Part shown: positions 31,837 through 32,555 of the stretch, one piece after another
Layout of the letters: every line of letters begins with the position of its first letter
Position numbering within the stretch: position 1 is the stretch's first letter
DNA from: an uncultured Bacteroidota bacterium
GTDB lineage: Bacteria; Bacteroidota; Bacteroidia; Flavobacteriales; Flavobacteriaceae
Direction: 5' to 3'
Assembly (NCBI GenBank): GCA_902554655.1
Contig: CACDPE010000013.1
Span: 1 to 32,555, forward strand
Length of the DNA stretch: 32,555 bases
Notes under the pieces: generated by a model
The model's database searches: none
Told to the model about the DNA's origin: nothing
Seen by the model: only the letters and a program-made list of their open reading frames with translations
Translations under genes and position numbers: made by a program

Positions 31837-32555
31837 TTATCCTAATGCAACATCTAAACTCATCATTACAATGAATCCAGCAATAAGACCCATTGTTGCT
31901 AAATCAGTATTTCCTCCCCTTTGACTTTCAGGAACAACTTCTTCTACAACGATAAAAATCATTGCCCCTGCTGCAAACGAAAGAGCGTAAGGTAAAATAG
32001 GCCAAACTAAAATAACAAGAGCGGCTCCAATCACCGCAAAAATAGGCTCCACAATTGCTGACAATTGTCCCCAATACCATGATTTTCTTCTGCTGAACCC
32101 AGCTCTTCTAAGTGGCATTGACACAGCAAATCCTTCAGGAAAATTTTGAATTCCAATTCCAATTCCAAGTGCAACTGCAGCTCCAAGTGAATATACATTT
32201 GCAAACTCTGGTATGACTAAAGCTCCAAAGGCTACCCCTACAGCTAGACCTTCAGGTATATTATGTATTGCGATAGCCAAAACTAATAGAGAAGTTTTCT
32301 TAAGATCAGTTTTAGGTCCCTCAGCTTCTTTCATTTTACCAAAAATATGTAAATGAGGAATTGACTTATCTAAAATAAACATGAAAATTGCTCCAAGAAA
32401 AAAACCAATGGCAGGAGGTAAAAATGATGGTAAACTTGATTGACCTAATTCATTTTGAACCTCCACTGCATGTATGGCTGGGGCAATTAAAGACCAAAAG
32501 CTTGCAGCTATCATAACACCTCCAGTGAATCCAAGAGCAGCATCCAGAAATTTTC
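31837..32555 (-). CDS. ZIP-family metal transporter (GufA-like), 5' end outside window
   Basis: 239 residues are visible. The frame stays open to the window edge and the first residues (LDAALGFTGGVMIAASFWSL) are the second helix of a ZIP protein, so the ATG at 32514 is not the start. Metal-site helices are HNIPEGLAVG and the GufA-type QNFPEGFAVS. A mid-loop of about 20 residues (GKMKEAEGPKTDL) follows helix three. It imports Zn2+, Fe2+ or similar ions through the inner membrane. Together with the HMA, SCO1 and P19-like genes it adds to the metal theme, though the distance is large. Confidence 0.93.
   Translation of the reverse strand, partial: KFLDAALGFTGGVMIAASFWSLIAPAIHAVEVQNELGQSSLPSFLPPAIGFFLGAIFMFILDKSIPHLHIFGKMKEAEGPKTDLKKTSLLVLAIAIHNIPEGLAVGVAFGALVIPEFANVYSLGAAVALGIGIGIQNFPEGFAVSMPLRRAGFSRRKSWYWGQLSAIVEPIFAVIGAALVILVWPILPYALSFAAGAMIFIVVEEVVPESQRGGNTDLATMGLIAGFIVMMSLDVALG

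Overview
The window is AT-rich, and its gene content points to a marine Flavobacteriia-type member of the Bacteroidota. Signs of this are a SusC-like TonB-dependent receptor with a carboxypeptidase-like N-terminal domain, many short lipoprotein signals of the MKK..SC type, an M3 oligopeptidase and a DPP-IV-type S9 peptidase, a sulfatase and DUF1080 gene group, and -7 boxes of the TAnnTTTG type. I cannot name a species. Both ends cut genes: an S9 peptidase on the left and a ZIP transporter on the right.

Layout. (1) 2-1144: 3' part of an S9 prolyl-oligopeptidase-type peptidase. (2) 1131-5040, minus strand: a metal-handling group of an AraC-type regulator with a metal-binding-like N-terminus, a TonB-dependent receptor, a secreted HMA-domain protein and a PepSY membrane protein. 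(3) 5066-5293: a small membrane protein. (4) 5288-13211, minus strand: eight tightly packed genes, in order of transcription two bacterial-PH-domain membrane proteins, a short-chain dehydrogenase, a DUF1080 lipoprotein, DgkA, a CBM9-like lipoprotein, a glycosidase-like lipoprotein and a sulfatase. (5) 13314-16699: a cold-shock protein with its terminator, a divergent 43-residue basic ORF, a HupE/UreJ-like protein and an M3 peptidase. (6) 16757-18715: a scarred stretch with a third copy of the tRNA-Asn 3' flank, a relic of a tyrosine-recombinase C-terminus, small unknown genes and a glycerophosphodiesterase. (7) 18716-27550: an integrated island in the 3' part of tRNA-Asn, bounded by a perfect 76-bp direct repeat. 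It carries a 91-residue mobile-element protein, a full type I restriction-modification system (hsdR, hsdM, hsdS), a NucS/DUF91-type nuclease and a tyrosine recombinase. (8) 27501-32555: intact tRNA-Asn, RseP-type protease, SCO1, a Tp34/P19-like metal-binding protein, a TPR lipoprotein, an outer-membrane-barrel protein and a ZIP transporter.

The most interesting part is 16757-27550. The restriction island is a clean tRNA-targeted element, and its internal structure suggests cargo exchange next to the recombinase gene. The last 34 bp of the recombinase gene occur a second time at the end of hsdS, so that they bracket the DUF91 nuclease gene. To the left, beside another tRNA-flank copy, a decayed recombinase C-terminus (18 of 27 residues alike) again abuts the 3' end of a small gene. 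In each case the cargo gene points at the 3' end of the recombinase and stops within a few bases of the 10-mer AAACCATAGG. I read this as repeated use of one tRNA site, with the recombinase 3' end acting as the joint where cargo is added or swapped. The sequence shows the repeats; the mechanism is inference.
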